Positions 1 to 12,027 of a stretch of DNA of 64,000 bases are shown one piece after another (within the stretch, counting starts at the first letter, position 1; each line of letters starts with the position of its first letter). The position numbers were made by a program, and so were the translations under genes. The notes beneath the pieces were generated by a model that saw only the letters and a list, made by a program, of their open reading frames with translations, was not told the DNA's origin and made no database searches. Origin of the DNA: Pseudomonas sp. ANT_H12B (GTDB lineage: Bacteria > Pseudomonadota > Gammaproteobacteria > Pseudomonadales > Pseudomonadaceae); the NCBI RefSeq assembly GCF_008369325.1, contig NZ_VOBI01000009.1:62001-126000 (forward strand), in the 5' to 3' direction.

Positions 1-542
1 TGTTTCAGAGTGGCGCACTGTTTACCGATCTCGATGTGTTCGAGAACGTCGCTTTTCCGCTACGCGTTCATACCGAACTGCCGGAAGAAATGATCCGCGA
101 CATTGTCCTGCTCAAGTTGCAGGCCGTGGGCTTGCGTGGCGCCATCGACCTGATGCCTGACGAATTGTCCGGCGGCATGAAGCGCCGTGTTGCGCTGGCC
201 CGGGCGATTGCCCTTGATCCACAGATCCTCATGTATGACGAACCCTTCGTCGGCCAGGACCCTATCGCCATGGGCGTGCTGGTGCGTCTGATCCGTCTGC
301 TCAATGACGCGCTGGGCATCACGAGTATCGTGGTTTCCCACGACCTGGCCGAGACCGCGAGCATTGCCGATTACATCTACGTCGTCGGCGAAGGCCAGGT
401 GTTGGGACAGGGCACCCCCGAGGAGCTGATGAACTCGCAGGAGCCACGCATCCGTCAATTCATGACAGGCGAGCCTGACGGTCCGGTCGCCTATCACTTT
501 CCAGCGACGGATTACCGCGCAGATCTTCTGGGGAAGCATTGA
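1..542 (+). CDS. mlaF: MlaF, ATPase of the Mla phospholipid transporter (5' truncated)
   Basis: Cytoplasmic ATPase of the MlaFEDB inner-membrane complex, which moves phospholipids between the inner and outer membranes and keeps outer-membrane lipid asymmetry. The reading frame is already open at the left edge, so the N-terminus with Walker A is missing. Visible are the Q-loop (FQSGALF), the ABC signature LSGGMKRR, Walker B (ILMYDEPF, with the Gly-Gln that follows) and the switch His (VVSHDL). The stop TGA overlaps the ATG of mlaE by one base, so the two genes are translationally linked. The identity of the operon mlaFEDCB is unambiguous from the four following genes. Confidence 0.96.
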   Translation, partial: FQSGALFTDLDVFENVAFPLRVHTELPEEMIRDIVLLKLQAVGLRGAIDLMPDELSGGMKRRVALARAIALDPQILMYDEPFVGQDPIAMGVLVRLIRLLNDALGITSIVVSHDLAETASIADYIYVVGEGQVLGQGTPEELMNSQEPRIRQFMTGEPDGPVAYHFPATDYRADLLGKH

Positions 543-1339
543 TGCGCAAGATTTCACTGATAGAACGGGTTCGCCGGTTCGGCCACTCTGGCATTGACGT
601 GCTGGGGGTGTTCGGCCGTTCGGCGATATTCCTGTTTCATGCCTTGCTTGGCCGTGGCGGCATTGGCGGCGGTTTTGGCTTGCTGATCAAGCAACTGCAT
701 TCGGTGGGCGTAATGTCCCTGGTGATCATCGTGGTCTCCGGGGTATTCATCGGCATGGTGCTGGCGCTGCAAGGCTTCAATATTCTATCCAGCTATGGTT
801 CGGAGCAGGCGGTTGGCCAGATGGTTGCGCTGACGCTTTTGCGCGAACTGGGGCCCGTGGTCACGGCATTGCTGTTCGCCGGGCGCGCCGGTTCGGCATT
901 GACTGCCGAAATCGGCAACATGAAGTCCACCGAGCAGTTGTCCAGTCTGGAAATGATTGGTGTCGACCCGCTCAAATACATCATTGCCCCGCGCCTGTGG
1001 GCCGGCTTCATTTCCCTGCCGGTGCTGGCGATGATCTTCAGCGTGGTTGGCATCTGGGGTGGTTCGTGGGTGGCCGTCGACTGGCTGGGTGTCTATGAAG
1101 GTTCCTACTGGTCAAACATGCAAAACAGCGTGACCTTTGCAGACGATGTGCTCAACGGCATCATCAAAAGCATCGTTTTCGCCTTTGTCGTGACCTGGAT
1201 CGCCGTATTCCAAGGCTATGACTGCGAGCCCACTTCCGAGGGGATCAGTCGTGCCACTACCAAGACCGTGGTGTATGCCTCATTGGCAGTACTCGGCCTG
1301 GACTTTATTCTGACCGCCTTGATGTTTGGAGATTTCTGA
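542..1339 (+). CDS. mlaE: MlaE, permease of the Mla phospholipid transporter
   Basis: Integral inner-membrane subunit (265 aa, MlaE/YrbE permease family) that forms the lipid path with MlaF and MlaD. Several hydrophobic segments are visible (roughly residues 50-75, 90-115, 150-175, 195-220, 240-262), along with the family's conserved central stretch around [21 protein letters not shown]. The ATG at 542 shares its A with the mlaF stop; a TTG three bases earlier is also in frame but has no advantage. Its own stop overlaps the start of mlaD (ATGA), continuing the tight coupling of the operon. Confidence 0.96.
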   Translation: MRKISLIERVRRFGHSGIDVLGVFGRSAIFLFHALLGRGGIGGGFGLLIKQLHSVGVMSLVIIVVSGVFIGMVLALQGFNILSSYGSEQAVGQMVALTLLRELGPVVTALLFAGRAGSALTAEIGNMKSTEQLSSLEMIGVDPLKYIIAPRLWAGFISLPVLAMIFSVVGIWGGSWVAVDWLGVYEGSYWSNMQNSVTFADDVLNGIIKSIVFAFVVTWIAVFQGYDCEPTSEGISRATTKTVVYASLAVLGLDFILTALMFGDF

Positions 1340-1806
1340 TGCAAAACCGCACCCTGGAAATCGGTGTCGGCCTTTTCTTGCTGGCTGGCATCCTGGCTTT
1401 GTTGTTGCTGGCGTTGCGGGTAAGTGGCCTGTCCCCGAGTGCAACCACCGACACTTATAAACTTTATGCGTATTTCGACAATATCGCCGGTTTGACGGTC
1501 AGAGCTAAAGTGACCATGGCCGGTGTGACCATCGGCAAGGTCACGGCGATCGATCTGGACCGCGACAGTTTCACCGGTCGAGTGACCATGCAGCTGGAAA
1601 AGCGCGTAGATAACCTGCCGACTGACTCCACTGCATCTATCCTGACCGCTGGCCTGTTGGGCGAGAAGTACATCGGTCTCAGCGTGGGCGGGGAAGAAGC
1701 CTTGCTCAAGGATGGCTCAACCATCCACGACACGCAGTCGTCGCTGGTACTCGAAGACCTGATCGGTAAATTTCTGCTCAATACCGTTAGTAAAGACGCC
1801 AAATGA
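1339..1806 (+). CDS. mlaD: MlaD, MCE-domain lipid-binding subunit
   Basis: Membrane-anchored periplasmic MCE protein (155 aa) that forms the hexameric ring passing lipid between the MlaFE core and MlaC. It has one N-terminal transmembrane helix (about residues 8-27), then one MCE domain starting near YKLYAYFDNIAGL and including the typical LTAGLLGEKYIGL stretch. The length is normal for proteobacterial MlaD. The start codon overlaps the mlaE stop, and mlaC follows after 11 bases with a GAGGAG-like ribosome-binding site. Confidence 0.96.
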   Translation: MQNRTLEIGVGLFLLAGILALLLLALRVSGLSPSATTDTYKLYAYFDNIAGLTVRAKVTMAGVTIGKVTAIDLDRDSFTGRVTMQLEKRVDNLPTDSTASILTAGLLGEKYIGLSVGGEEALLKDGSTIHDTQSSLVLEDLIGKFLLNTVSKDAK

Positions 1807-1817
1807 GGAGCTTTTGA

Positions 1818-2477
1818 ATGATCTCTACCTTGCGACGTGGCCTGTTGGTATTACTCGCGGCCCTGCCGTTGATGGCTAACGCCGTGGCGGCGCCCTCAGC
1901 GCACGATATCGTGCAGGACACCACCAATCGGTTACTTGCCGATCTGTCGGCCAATAAAGAGAAGTACAAGCAAGACCCGCAAGACTTCTATACGGCGCTG
2001 AACACCATCGTCGGACCTGTTGTGGATGCCGAGGGCATTTCCAAGAGCATCATGACGGTCAAATACTCGCGCAAAGCCACGCCTGCGCAAATGAAGACGT
2101 TTCAGGAAAACTTCAAAAAGGGTCTGTTCCAGTTCTATGGCAATGCCTTGCTCGAGTACAACAACCAGGGCATCACCGTTGATCCTGCCAAGGACGAGTC
2201 CGGAGACCGCACAAGCGTAGCCATGACAGTCAAAGGCAGCAATGGCGCGGTCTATCCTGTGTCTTACACACTTGAAAAGATCAATGGCGAGTGGAAGCTG
2301 CGCAACGTAATCATCAACGGCATCAACATCGGCAAGCTGTTCCGCGATCAGTTCGCTGATGCGATGCAGCGCAATGGCAACGACCTGGACAAGACCATCA
2401 ATGGTTGGGCCGGGGAAGTCGCCAAAGCCAAGGAAACCGCCAAATCCCAGGAAACCACCGAGAAGCCAGCCCAATGA
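1818..2477 (+). CDS. mlaC: MlaC, periplasmic phospholipid carrier
   Basis: Soluble periplasmic shuttle (219 aa, MlaC/Ttg2D family) carrying phospholipid between the outer-membrane MlaA complex and the inner-membrane MlaFEDB complex. A Sec signal peptide is clear: Arg-Arg near residue 7, a hydrophobic core, then an ANAVAA-type cleavage site near residue 24. The body matches the family (DIVQDTTNRLL, then KTFQENF and VIINGINIG). The Lys/Ala/Glu-rich C-terminal tail is probably unstructured. Its stop overlaps the mlaB start by four bases. In other pseudomonads this operon is called ttg2 and affects solvent and antibiotic tolerance. Confidence 0.95.
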   Translation: MISTLRRGLLVLLAALPLMANAVAAPSAHDIVQDTTNRLLADLSANKEKYKQDPQDFYTALNTIVGPVVDAEGISKSIMTVKYSRKATPAQMKTFQENFKKGLFQFYGNALLEYNNQGITVDPAKDESGDRTSVAMTVKGSNGAVYPVSYTLEKINGEWKLRNVIINGINIGKLFRDQFADAMQRNGNDLDKTINGWAGEVAKAKETAKSQETTEKPAQ

Positions 2478-2779
2478 GTGTGTCGGCCATTCGCATGAGC
2501 GAATCAGGCGAACTGATGCTCAGCGGCATGCTGGATTACCGCACCGGCCCCGGGCTGCGCAAGCAAGGGCAGGCGCTGATAAAATCCAGCAAGGCCGCCA
2601 CACTGGTGGTCGATTGCTCGGCGGTGTTGAAGTCCAGCAGTGTCGGCTTGTCGCTGCTGCTGTGCTTCATGCGTGATGCAGAGGCGGCCGGCAAGGCGTG
2701 GAGCATCCGTGGGATGCCAGAAGACATGCGCGAAATCGCTCAGGTCAGCGAACTGACCGAGCTGTTGGCGCATCCCTAA
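2474..2779 (+). CDS. mlaB: MlaB, STAS-domain subunit of the Mla transporter
   Basis: Small cytoplasmic STAS protein (101 aa) that binds MlaF and is needed for assembly and activity of the transporter. The STAS pattern is visible: a beta strand with LSGMLDYRTGPGL, then VVDCSAVLKSSSVGLSLLL, the loop and helix that in anti-sigma-factor antagonists hold a regulatory Ser. The start ATG at 2474 overlaps the mlaC stop (ATGA); an upstream in-frame ATG at 2405 lies deep inside mlaC and was not chosen. It is the last gene of the operon, followed directly by a terminator. Confidence 0.93.
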   Translation: MSVSAIRMSESGELMLSGMLDYRTGPGLRKQGQALIKSSKAATLVVDCSAVLKSSSVGLSLLLCFMRDAEAAGKAWSIRGMPEDMREIAQVSELTELLAHP

Positions 2780-2793
2780 CCGCATCTATAAAG

Positions 2794-2846
2794 AAGCCCC
2801 CCGTCAGAGTCCTGCTTCGCGGGGTTCGCAGGCGCGGGGCTTTTTT
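2794..2846 (+). terminator. Rho-independent terminator after mlaB
   Basis: A long stem AGCCCC...GGGGCT with an inner CCTGC/GCAGG pairing is followed by six T. It sits 15 bases after the mlaB stop and ends the mla operon just before ibaG. Confidence 0.8.
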
Positions 2847-2892
2847 GTATGATGTCCGACCCGCGCGCACAGGGCGCCGATTGAGGTTGAGC

Positions 2893-4420
<1,528 letters not shown>

Positions 4421-4465
4421 TTTCTGCTGCATGGGTGCATGGATGCGCCCGTTGATTTGTTGAAG

Positions 4466-4486
4466 TCGAGCCGGGTTCCGGCTCGA
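4466..4486. other. Hairpin between murA and hisG
   Basis: A perfect 9-bp inverted repeat TCGAGCCGG/CCGGCTCGA with a 3-base loop lies in the 126-base murA-hisG gap. No T-run follows, so it is not a standard terminator. It could be an RNA stability or processing element. Confidence 0.4.
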
Positions 4487-4546
4487 TGTGTGTCCGGCGC
4501 CATTTGCGTCCGGGCATGAGTACCTTGATAAGGACTGACGTTTCCC

Positions 4547-5182
4547 ATGTTGACCATCGCACTGTCCAAGGGCCGCATCCTTGACGACACCCTGCCGCTT
4601 CTGGCTGAAGCGGGCATCGTGCCGACCGAGAATCCGGACAAGAGCCGCAAGCTGATCATCCCCACGACCCAGGCCGATGTGCGTCTGCTGATCGTGCGCG
4701 CCACCGATGTGCCGACTTACGTCGAGCATGGTGCCGCGGACCTGGGCGTCGCCGGTAAAGATGTGCTGATGGAATATGGCGGCCAGGGTCTGTACGAGCC
4801 TCTGGACCTGCGAATTGCCCTTTGCAAGCTGATGACCGCCGGCCGTGTCGGCGATGTCGAGCCTAAGGGCCGCCTGCGTGTGGCGACCAAGTTCGTCAAC
4901 GTTGCCAAGCGCTACTACGCCGAACAGGGTCGTCAGGTCGACATCATCAAGCTCTATGGCTCGATGGAACTGGCGCCGCTGATCGGTCTGGCAGACAAGA
5001 TCATCGACGTGGTCGACACCGGCAATACCCTGCGCGCCAATGGCCTGGAACCCCAGGATTTCATTGCCGACATCAGCTCCCGGCTGATCGTGAACAAAGC
5101 TTCGATGAAAATGCAGCACGCCCGTATCCAGGCGTTGATCGACACCCTGCGCAAGGCAGTGGAGTCTCGACACCGCGGCTGA
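4547..5182 (+). CDS. hisG: ATP phosphoribosyltransferase HisG, short form
   Basis: First enzyme of histidine synthesis (ATP + PRPP to phosphoribosyl-ATP). At 211 aa it is the short catalytic form that lacks the C-terminal regulatory domain and needs the HisZ subunit, which is not in this window. The start [11 protein letters not shown] and the motifs [21 protein letters not shown] and [13 protein letters not shown] are conserved. The ATG at 4547 is supported by family length. A strong hairpin with a T-run separates it from hisD. Confidence 0.96.
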   Translation: MLTIALSKGRILDDTLPLLAEAGIVPTENPDKSRKLIIPTTQADVRLLIVRATDVPTYVEHGAADLGVAGKDVLMEYGGQGLYEPLDLRIALCKLMTAGRVGDVEPKGRLRVATKFVNVAKRYYAEQGRQVDIIKLYGSMELAPLIGLADKIIDVVDTGNTLRANGLEPQDFIADISSRLIVNKASMKMQHARIQALIDTLRKAVESRHRG

Positions 5183-5234
5183 TTCACCTGCGCGACCTTG
5201 AGTCGCGCCGTCTATCCGCCTCATAGCCAGAATT

Positions 5235-5284
5235 CTCAGGTGCCCAAGCGGATCGAATGTTAGCTTCGGGCGCCTGAGTTTTTT
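5235..5284 (+). terminator. Terminator-like hairpin between hisG and hisD
   Basis: An 11-base arm CTCAGGTGCCC pairs with GGGCGCCTGAG across a loop of about 22 bases and is followed by six T. It ends only 24 bases before the hisD ATG, so hisD must either be reached by read-through or start from a promoter inside or before this element. Confidence 0.7.
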
Positions 5285-5307
5285 GCCAATCCTATGAGGC
5301 TCTCGCT

Positions 5308-6645
5308 ATGACCGCACCGACTGCAATTCGCCGACTCAACGCTGCTGACCCGGATTTCGCACATCATCTGGATCATCTGCTGAGCTGGGAAAGTGTGTCT
5401 GACGACTCGGTCAATCAGCGGGTGCTGGACATTATCAAGGCTGTGCGCGAGCGTGGCGATGCGGCGCTGGTGGAATTCACCCAGAAGTTCGACGGCCTGC
5501 AAGTCGCGTCCATGGCGGACTTGATCCTGCCGCGCGAACGCCTGGAGCTGGCCCTGACCCGAATCACCGTGCCTCAGCGCGAAGCCCTGGAAAAAGCCGC
5601 GGCCCGCGTACGCAGCTATCACGAAAAACAGAAACAGGACTCCTGGAGCTACACCGAAGCCGACGGCACGGTGCTGGGCCAGAAGGTCACGCCGCTGGAT
5701 CGCGCCGGTCTGTACGTGCCCGGTGGCAAGGCGTCGTACCCATCCTCGGTGTTGATGAACGCGATTCCGGCCAAGGTGGCCGGCGTGACCGAAGTGGTCA
5801 TGGTGGTGCCGACGCCTCGTGGCGAAATCAACGAGCTGGTGCTGGCCGCGGCGTGCATCGCCGGGGTCGATCGCGTGTTCACCATTGGTGGCGCCCAAGC
5901 GGTTGCCGCGCTGGCTTACGGCACCGAAAGCGTGCCGAAGGTCGACAAGGTTGTCGGGCCGGGCAACATCTATGTCGCCACCGCCAAGCGTCACGTATTC
6001 GGCCAGGTCGGTATCGACATGATTGCCGGCCCATCCGAAATCCTTGTGGTCTGCGATGGCCAGACTGATCCGGACTGGATCGCCATGGACCTGTTCTCCC
6101 AGGCCGAACACGACGAAGACGCCCAGGCGATTCTGGTCAGCCCGGACGCCGAGTTCCTCGACAAGGTCGCCGCCAGCATCGCCAAACTGCTGCCGACCAT
6201 GGAACGCGCCGAGATCATCGAAACCTCAATCAACGGCCGCGGTGCGCTGATCAAGGTCCGCGACATGGACCAAGCCATCGAAGTGGCCAACCGCATCGCA
6301 CCGGAGCACCTCGAATTGTCCGTCGCCGATCCGCAAGCCTGGCTGCCGAAGATTCGCCACGCGGGCGCGATCTTCATGGGCCGTCACACCTCCGAAGCCT
6401 TGGGCGATTACTGCGCTGGTCCGAACCACGTGCTGCCGACTTCCGGCACCGCGCGTTTCTCCTCGCCGCTGGGTGTGTACGACTTCCAGAAGCGTTCGTC
6501 GATCATCTTCTGCTCCGAGCAGGGTGCGTCGGAACTGGGCAAAACCGCTTCCGTGCTGGCCCGTGGCGAGTCGCTGACCGCTCACGCGCGCAGTGCCGAA
6601 TACCGCATCGTTGACGAAGACTCTCTACAAGGGCAGGGGAACTGA
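5308..6645 (+). CDS. hisD: Histidinol dehydrogenase HisD
   Basis: Last two steps of histidine synthesis (L-histidinol to L-histidine via histidinal, NAD-dependent, zinc enzyme). The protein is 445 aa, normal length. Family signatures are visible: GLYVPGGKA near residue 130, [31 protein letters not shown] with the zinc-site Gln/His, and the C-terminal GPNHVLPT with catalytic His. It precedes hisC by only two bases, so hisD and hisC form one transcription unit. Confidence 0.97.
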   Translation: MTAPTAIRRLNAADPDFAHHLDHLLSWESVSDDSVNQRVLDIIKAVRERGDAALVEFTQKFDGLQVASMADLILPRERLELALTRITVPQREALEKAAARVRSYHEKQKQDSWSYTEADGTVLGQKVTPLDRAGLYVPGGKASYPSSVLMNAIPAKVAGVTEVVMVVPTPRGEINELVLAAACIAGVDRVFTIGGAQAVAALAYGTESVPKVDKVVGPGNIYVATAKRHVFGQVGIDMIAGPSEILVVCDGQTDPDWIAMDLFSQAEHDEDAQAILVSPDAEFLDKVAASIAKLLPTMERAEIIETSINGRGALIKVRDMDQAIEVANRIAPEHLELSVADPQAWLPKIRHAGAIFMGRHTSEALGDYCAGPNHVLPTSGTARFSSPLGVYDFQKRSSIIFCSEQGASELGKTASVLARGESLTAHARSAEYRIVDEDSLQGQGN

Positions 6646-6647
6646 AG

Positions 6648-7700
6648 ATGAGTAAATTCTGGAGCCCGTTCGTCAAGAATCTGGTGCCTTACGTGCCGGG
6701 CGAGCAGCCGAAACTGGCGAAGCTGGTGAAGCTCAACACCAACGAAAACCCGTACGGACCATCGCCAAAAGCCTTGGCGGCGATGCAGACCGAACTGAAT
6801 GACAATTTGCGTCTGTACCCGGACCCGAACAGTGATCTGCTGAAGAACGCGGTGGCCAAGTACTACGGCATACAGAACAATCAAGTGTTTCTCGGCAACG
6901 GTTCCGACGAAGTCCTGGCGCACATTTTCCACGGCTTGCTGCAACACGATAATCCAGTGCTGTTCCCGGACATCAGTTACAGCTTCTATCCGGTTTACTG
7001 CGGGTTGTACGGCATCGCCTTCGACGCGGTGCCGCTGGACGAGCAGTTCCAGATCAATCCGGCCGACTACGCCAAGCCGAACGGCGGGGTCATCTTTCCG
7101 AATCCGAACGCACCGACGGGCTGCCTGTTGGCGCTGGATGCCGTGGAGCAAATCCTCAAGGCCAGCCCGGATTCAGTGGTCGTGGTGGATGAGGCTTACA
7201 TCGATTTTGGTGGTGAGACGGCGATCAGCCTGGTGGATCGTTATCCAAACCTGCTGGTGACCCAGACCCTGTCCAAGTCCCGTTCACTGGCCGGCCTGAG
7301 AGTGGGGCTGGCGGTGGGGCATCCGGACCTGATCGAGGCGCTGGAGCGGATCAAGAACAGCTTTAACTCCTATCCGCTGGATCGTCTGGCGAATGTCGGT
7401 GCAGCCGCAGCGTTCGAAGATCGAGAGTACTTCGACAAGACCTGCCGATTGGTCATCGAGAATCGTGAAAAGGTCGTTGCGCAACTGCAAGCGAAAGGCT
7501 TTGAAGTGTTGCCGTCGGCGGCGAACTTCATCTTCGCCCGTCACCCGAAACATGATGCGGCAGGGCTGGCGGCGAAGTTGCGTGAGCAAGGCGTGATCGT
7601 TCGGCACTTCAAGCAGGAACGGATTGCCCAGTTCCTGCGGATTTCCATTGGTACGCCAGAGCAGAATCAGGCGTTGATCGACGGCCTCGGCGAGTTGTAA
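6648..7700 (+). CDS. hisC: Histidinol-phosphate aminotransferase HisC
   Basis: PLP-dependent transamination of imidazole-acetol phosphate to histidinol phosphate, 350 aa. Visible are [13 protein letters not shown] near residue 28, the PLP-contact [17 protein letters not shown] and the Schiff-base Lys in [15 protein letters not shown]. The start follows the hisD stop by two bases after a GGGGAACTGAAG region that can act as ribosome-binding site. The gene is followed by a REP doublet rather than a T-run terminator. Confidence 0.95.
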   Translation: MSKFWSPFVKNLVPYVPGEQPKLAKLVKLNTNENPYGPSPKALAAMQTELNDNLRLYPDPNSDLLKNAVAKYYGIQNNQVFLGNGSDEVLAHIFHGLLQHDNPVLFPDISYSFYPVYCGLYGIAFDAVPLDEQFQINPADYAKPNGGVIFPNPNAPTGCLLALDAVEQILKASPDSVVVVDEAYIDFGGETAISLVDRYPNLLVTQTLSKSRSLAGLRVGLAVGHPDLIEALERIKNSFNSYPLDRLANVGAAAAFEDREYFDKTCRLVIENREKVVAQLQAKGFEVLPSAANFIFARHPKHDAAGLAAKLREQGVIVRHFKQERIAQFLRISIGTPEQNQALIDGLGEL

Positions 7701-7713
7701 GACTTCCCCGATC

Positions 7714-7804
7714 CTGTGGGAGCGAGCCTGCTCGCGATGAGGCCATAACATTCAGCATTGATGTTGAATGCAAAACCGCTATCGCGAGCAGGCTCGCTCC
7801 CACA
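7714..7804. repeat. REP doublet (REPIN) after hisC
   Basis: CTGTGGGAGCGAGCCTGCTCGCGA and its inverted copy TCGCGAGCAGGCTCGCTCCCACA flank about 45 bases of unrelated sequence. This is the common two-REP inverted element of fluorescent pseudomonads, between hisC and the convergent DUF4198 gene. Confidence 0.9.
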
Positions 7805-7816
7805 AAGGTTTGGGTG

Positions 7817-8536
7817 TTACTCGTGATGCGCTTCGCCAAGGAAGGTCAGCGACGTGAATAGCCCACGCGTCGCCACATCCGGGTTGTCCTTCAGCGAAAT
7901 CTCCATCTGCGCCGCAATCACGTTCAATCCTTCATTACGCACCAATACTTGCGCCCGGCCCTCTGCGTCGGTCTCGGTGCTCAAGGTATTCGGCGCGCTG
8001 CGATAGTCGCCCACCAACTTCACGCCCGCCGCCGGCTTACCATCCAGCAGCACTCGAACCGGTAACGATTTACCCGGCCCGACAGTCAGCGGATCAACCT
8101 CCGGCAGAATCAGCAGCTTCATCTGATCAAGCTTCGGCAGTTTCGCCCCCGGCTGGTAGATCGCCAGGCTGTACTTGAAGGTCTGGGTCGACTCAATGGC
8201 GCCCGGTACTTTGCTGCGTCCTTCGTTGATCCATTTTTTATCCGGTGTCTGCGACCACATGCCATTGTCCAGCGCCACGGCCATCACCGCCGGCGGTTTC
8301 AACGGCTGCAGGCGGGCGTGGTCGGCCAGCCGTTGCACGCTCACCGGGATCATTTTGCCGGCGACGTCATAAGCCCACGCGCCACTGATTTTCTGCGCCT
8401 TGAAGGCGTTATCTTCGGCGCCATGGCCGTAGATGACTTCGATGTTGCCACGACGTTCTTCGGTCCACAGGCCATGGGCCGAGACTTCAGTGGCGAGCAG
8501 CAGTCCAAGCAGCGCCAGGGGTTTGAGGTATTGCAT
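7817..8536 (-). CDS. DUF4198 family periplasmic protein, probable metal-uptake accessory
   Basis: A 239-aa protein with a Sec signal peptide cleaved after ATEVSA, leaving a mature N-terminus that begins with His (HGLW). The family (DUF4198, related to the NikM-like periplasmic components of nickel/cobalt uptake) often has such an N-terminal His. The middle shows an immunoglobulin-like stretch (VRVLLDGKPAAGVKLVGDY). It ends in HHE. It starts 12 bases downstream of the TonB receptor on the same strand, so the pair is an operon. Role in metal uptake is inferred from family and neighbour only. Confidence 0.75.
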   Translation of the reverse strand: MQYLKPLALLGLLLATEVSAHGLWTEERRGNIEVIYGHGAEDNAFKAQKISGAWAYDVAGKMIPVSVQRLADHARLQPLKPPAVMAVALDNGMWSQTPDKKWINEGRSKVPGAIESTQTFKYSLAIYQPGAKLPKLDQMKLLILPEVDPLTVGPGKSLPVRVLLDGKPAAGVKLVGDYRSAPNTLSTETDAEGRAQVLVRNEGLNVIAAQMEISLKDNPDVATRGLFTSLTFLGEAHHE

Positions 8537-8548
8537 GGTGACTTCCTT

Positions 8549-10654
8549 TTACAGATTGAGTGTCAGGCTGACGGTGAAATTGCGCGGCTCGCCGGGGTTG
8601 ACCCAGTAGTTGCTGTAGGAGCGCTCGAAGTATTTTTCGTCGAATAGGTTGTTCAGGTTCAGGCCTACGGTGACGTTTTCGCTGGCCTTGTAATGGGCCA
8701 GCAGGTCGACGGTGTGGTAGGCCGGCAGTTCGAAATCGCTGCCGGCTTCGCCCGACCGATCGCCGACATAGGTGAACGCTGCGCCAAGGTCCGAGCCGCG
8801 CAAATGACCATTCTGAAATTCATAAACGCCCAGCAGACTGCCGCTGCGTTTGGCCACACCAAGAATTCGGCTGCCGGTGGGAATCACCTTGTCGCCTTGG
8901 GTGACTTCGGCGTCGATGTAAGCGAACGCGCCGATCACTCGCACCGCGTCGGTGACTTGCCCGGTGACTTGCAGGTCGAGTCCCTGGCTGCGGGCCTTGC
9001 CCATGGCGCGGCTGGAATCCGTCGCCGGATCGAGCGCGAGGACGTTTTCCTTCTCGATATGGAAGGCGGCGAGGGTGCTGCTCAAGCGGTCGTCGAACAG
9101 TTCGCTCTTGATTCCGATTTCATAACCGACGCCTTCTTCCGGGTCGAAGGATTTGCCGGCGGCGTCCAGTCCATTGTTTGGTTTGAACGAGGTGGAGACG
9201 TTGGCGAATAACCCCACTTCGGGCGTCAATTGGTAGAGCAGCCCGGCCCGTTGGGTCAATGCGTCGTGGCGCTGGCGGCTGGTCGCATTGCGGCTGTGGT
9301 CGTCGATGCTTTGTTCGAAATGTTCGAAGCGCGCACCGAGCATGCCGCGCAGTTTATCGGTGAAGACGATCTGGTCTTGAAGGTTCAACGCCTGGCTTTC
9401 GACGTGCTCGAAAAAGTCAGTCCCGGAGCGTGCCCCATTGGGTTTCGGCTGGCCATAAATCGGCCGGTAGATATCGATGGCGTAAGGGCTGCCGGCAACG
9501 GTCGTGACCCGTTCGTTCTTGCGGAAATTCTCGTATTCGCTGCCGATCAGCAATTCGTGTTGCCAACTGCCGATGTCGAACATACCGCGCAGTTCGAGTT
9601 GGGTGATGCTGTCGTGCCAATGGGTGTCGCGGTCGCGATAGCGGCGGTTGACGGTGTGGCCGTCGGCGTTCAAGGGACGAGCTTCGGAGGCGAAGCCCCA
9701 GAGCTTGCCTTCCTTGTAATGGCTGGCGAGGCGTAGTTTCCAACGGTCGTTGAGATGATGTTCGAGGGCGGCTTGCAGCAGATTGTTGTGGTTGTCGATG
9801 TCGCCGTCGTTGGGTTCACCAAGGAAGGTGGAACGGGAAACGCCGCTCCATTTATTGTTCGGCGCGACGATACCGCGATCGAAGGTCGAGCTGTGGCGCA
9901 CGAACTCGCTCTCCACCAACAGGCTGGTGTCCGGGTTCAGTTGCCAGCTGAACGAAGGCGCAACGAACACCCGCTGACTGTCGACGTGATCGCGGAAGCT
10001 GTGGTTGTCCTCGACGGCCAGATTCACCCGGGACAGAACATTGCCGTCATCGTCCAGTGGTGTGTTGACGTCCACGGCGGTGCGATAACGATCCCAACTG
10101 CCGGCGCTGGTTTGCAGTGTGGTGAAGGCTTCGGGCTGCGGTTTCTTGGTGACGATGTTCACCGTGCCGCCTGGATCGCCACGACCATAGAGGCTGGCGG
10201 CTGGGCCTTTGAGCACTTCGATGCGTTCGATGTTGGCCACGTCCGGCGAGCTTGGATAGCCGCGGTTGGCGCTGAAACCATCCTTGTAGAACTCCGACGT
10301 GGTGAAGCCGCGCACGCTGTATTCGTAGAGCGTCAGGCCGCCGAAATTGTTCTGTTTCGACACGCCACCGGCAAAATCCAGCGCGCGTTCGACGCTGGTG
10401 CTGCCCAGGTCCTTGAGCACACTAACGGGAATCACACTGATCGATTGCGGGATATCGCGAAGGGCGGTGTCGGTTTTGGTTGCGCTGGAGGAGCGCGTGG
10501 CGCGGTAACCCTGGACCGGGCCAGTGGGGGATTCGTAGTCGGAGGTGACGCTGATGGCGTCCAGCTCAACGGTTTGCGTTTCTTCGGCGAAGACCGGATC
10601 CCCCAGCAAACCGAAGACCAGGCCTGCGAGGGAAACCATTGTTCGAGACGACAT
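8549..10654 (-). CDS. TonB-dependent outer-membrane receptor
   Basis: Outer-membrane barrel receptor of the siderophore type (701 aa). After a signal peptide (cleavage near PVFA-EE) comes the plug domain: the RDIPQSISVIP box, then NIERIEVLKGPAASLYGRGDPGGTVNIVTKKP. The C-terminal barrel ends in TVSLTLNL, a normal BAM signal. The start at 10654 is preferred over an upstream in-frame TTG at 10669 because GGAA lies at the right distance. The start codon forms the end of a long dyad (see regulatory entry). Downstream partner is a DUF4198 protein, which suggests a metal or metallophore ligand rather than a classical ferric siderophore. Confidence 0.88.
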   Translation of the reverse strand: MSSRTMVSLAGLVFGLLGDPVFAEETQTVELDAISVTSDYESPTGPVQGYRATRSSSATKTDTALRDIPQSISVIPVSVLKDLGSTSVERALDFAGGVSKQNNFGGLTLYEYSVRGFTTSEFYKDGFSANRGYPSSPDVANIERIEVLKGPAASLYGRGDPGGTVNIVTKKPQPEAFTTLQTSAGSWDRYRTAVDVNTPLDDDGNVLSRVNLAVEDNHSFRDHVDSQRVFVAPSFSWQLNPDTSLLVESEFVRHSSTFDRGIVAPNNKWSGVSRSTFLGEPNDGDIDNHNNLLQAALEHHLNDRWKLRLASHYKEGKLWGFASEARPLNADGHTVNRRYRDRDTHWHDSITQLELRGMFDIGSWQHELLIGSEYENFRKNERVTTVAGSPYAIDIYRPIYGQPKPNGARSGTDFFEHVESQALNLQDQIVFTDKLRGMLGARFEHFEQSIDDHSRNATSRQRHDALTQRAGLLYQLTPEVGLFANVSTSFKPNNGLDAAGKSFDPEEGVGYEIGIKSELFDDRLSSTLAAFHIEKENVLALDPATDSSRAMGKARSQGLDLQVTGQVTDAVRVIGAFAYIDAEVTQGDKVIPTGSRILGVAKRSGSLLGVYEFQNGHLRGSDLGAAFTYVGDRSGEAGSDFELPAYHTVDLLAHYKASENVTVGLNLNNLFDEKYFERSYSNYWVNPGEPRNFTVSLTLNL

Positions 10655-10695
10655 GTTATGTTGTTCCAATAGTGATATTGAAACAATATAACATG
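10652..10695 (-). promoter_or_regulatory. Long dyad over the promoter and start of the TonB receptor
   Basis: Read towards the receptor gene, arms CATGTTATATTGTT and AACAACATAACATG match as inverted repeats at 13 of 14 positions around a 16-base spacer. The last three bases are the start codon. Each arm holds GTTAT as found in Zur/Fur-family boxes, but the wide spacing is not the standard Zur box, so the regulator is unknown. Confidence 0.6.
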
Positions 10696-10764
10696 ACTAA
10701 TGAGAATGTCTGCTGTTAACAGCGTTGCAGTTGTGAAGCTGCTCTAGCCGCAGCTCCTTTCGGC

Positions 10765-11925
<1,161 letters not shown>

Positions 11926-12027
11926 TAAGCAAATCCTGGAAAGGTTGCAGGTGGTATGAGACCGCCCATAATGTCGCGCATTATACGAGGCGAGCGCGCC
12001 TCTGAACGGGATATTTAGGAGTCTTTT

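Noticed and set aside
10652..10695. Assignment of the dyad to Zur
   Set aside because: The half-site GTTAT fits, but the 16-base spacer does not match the usual Zur box, so no regulator name is given.
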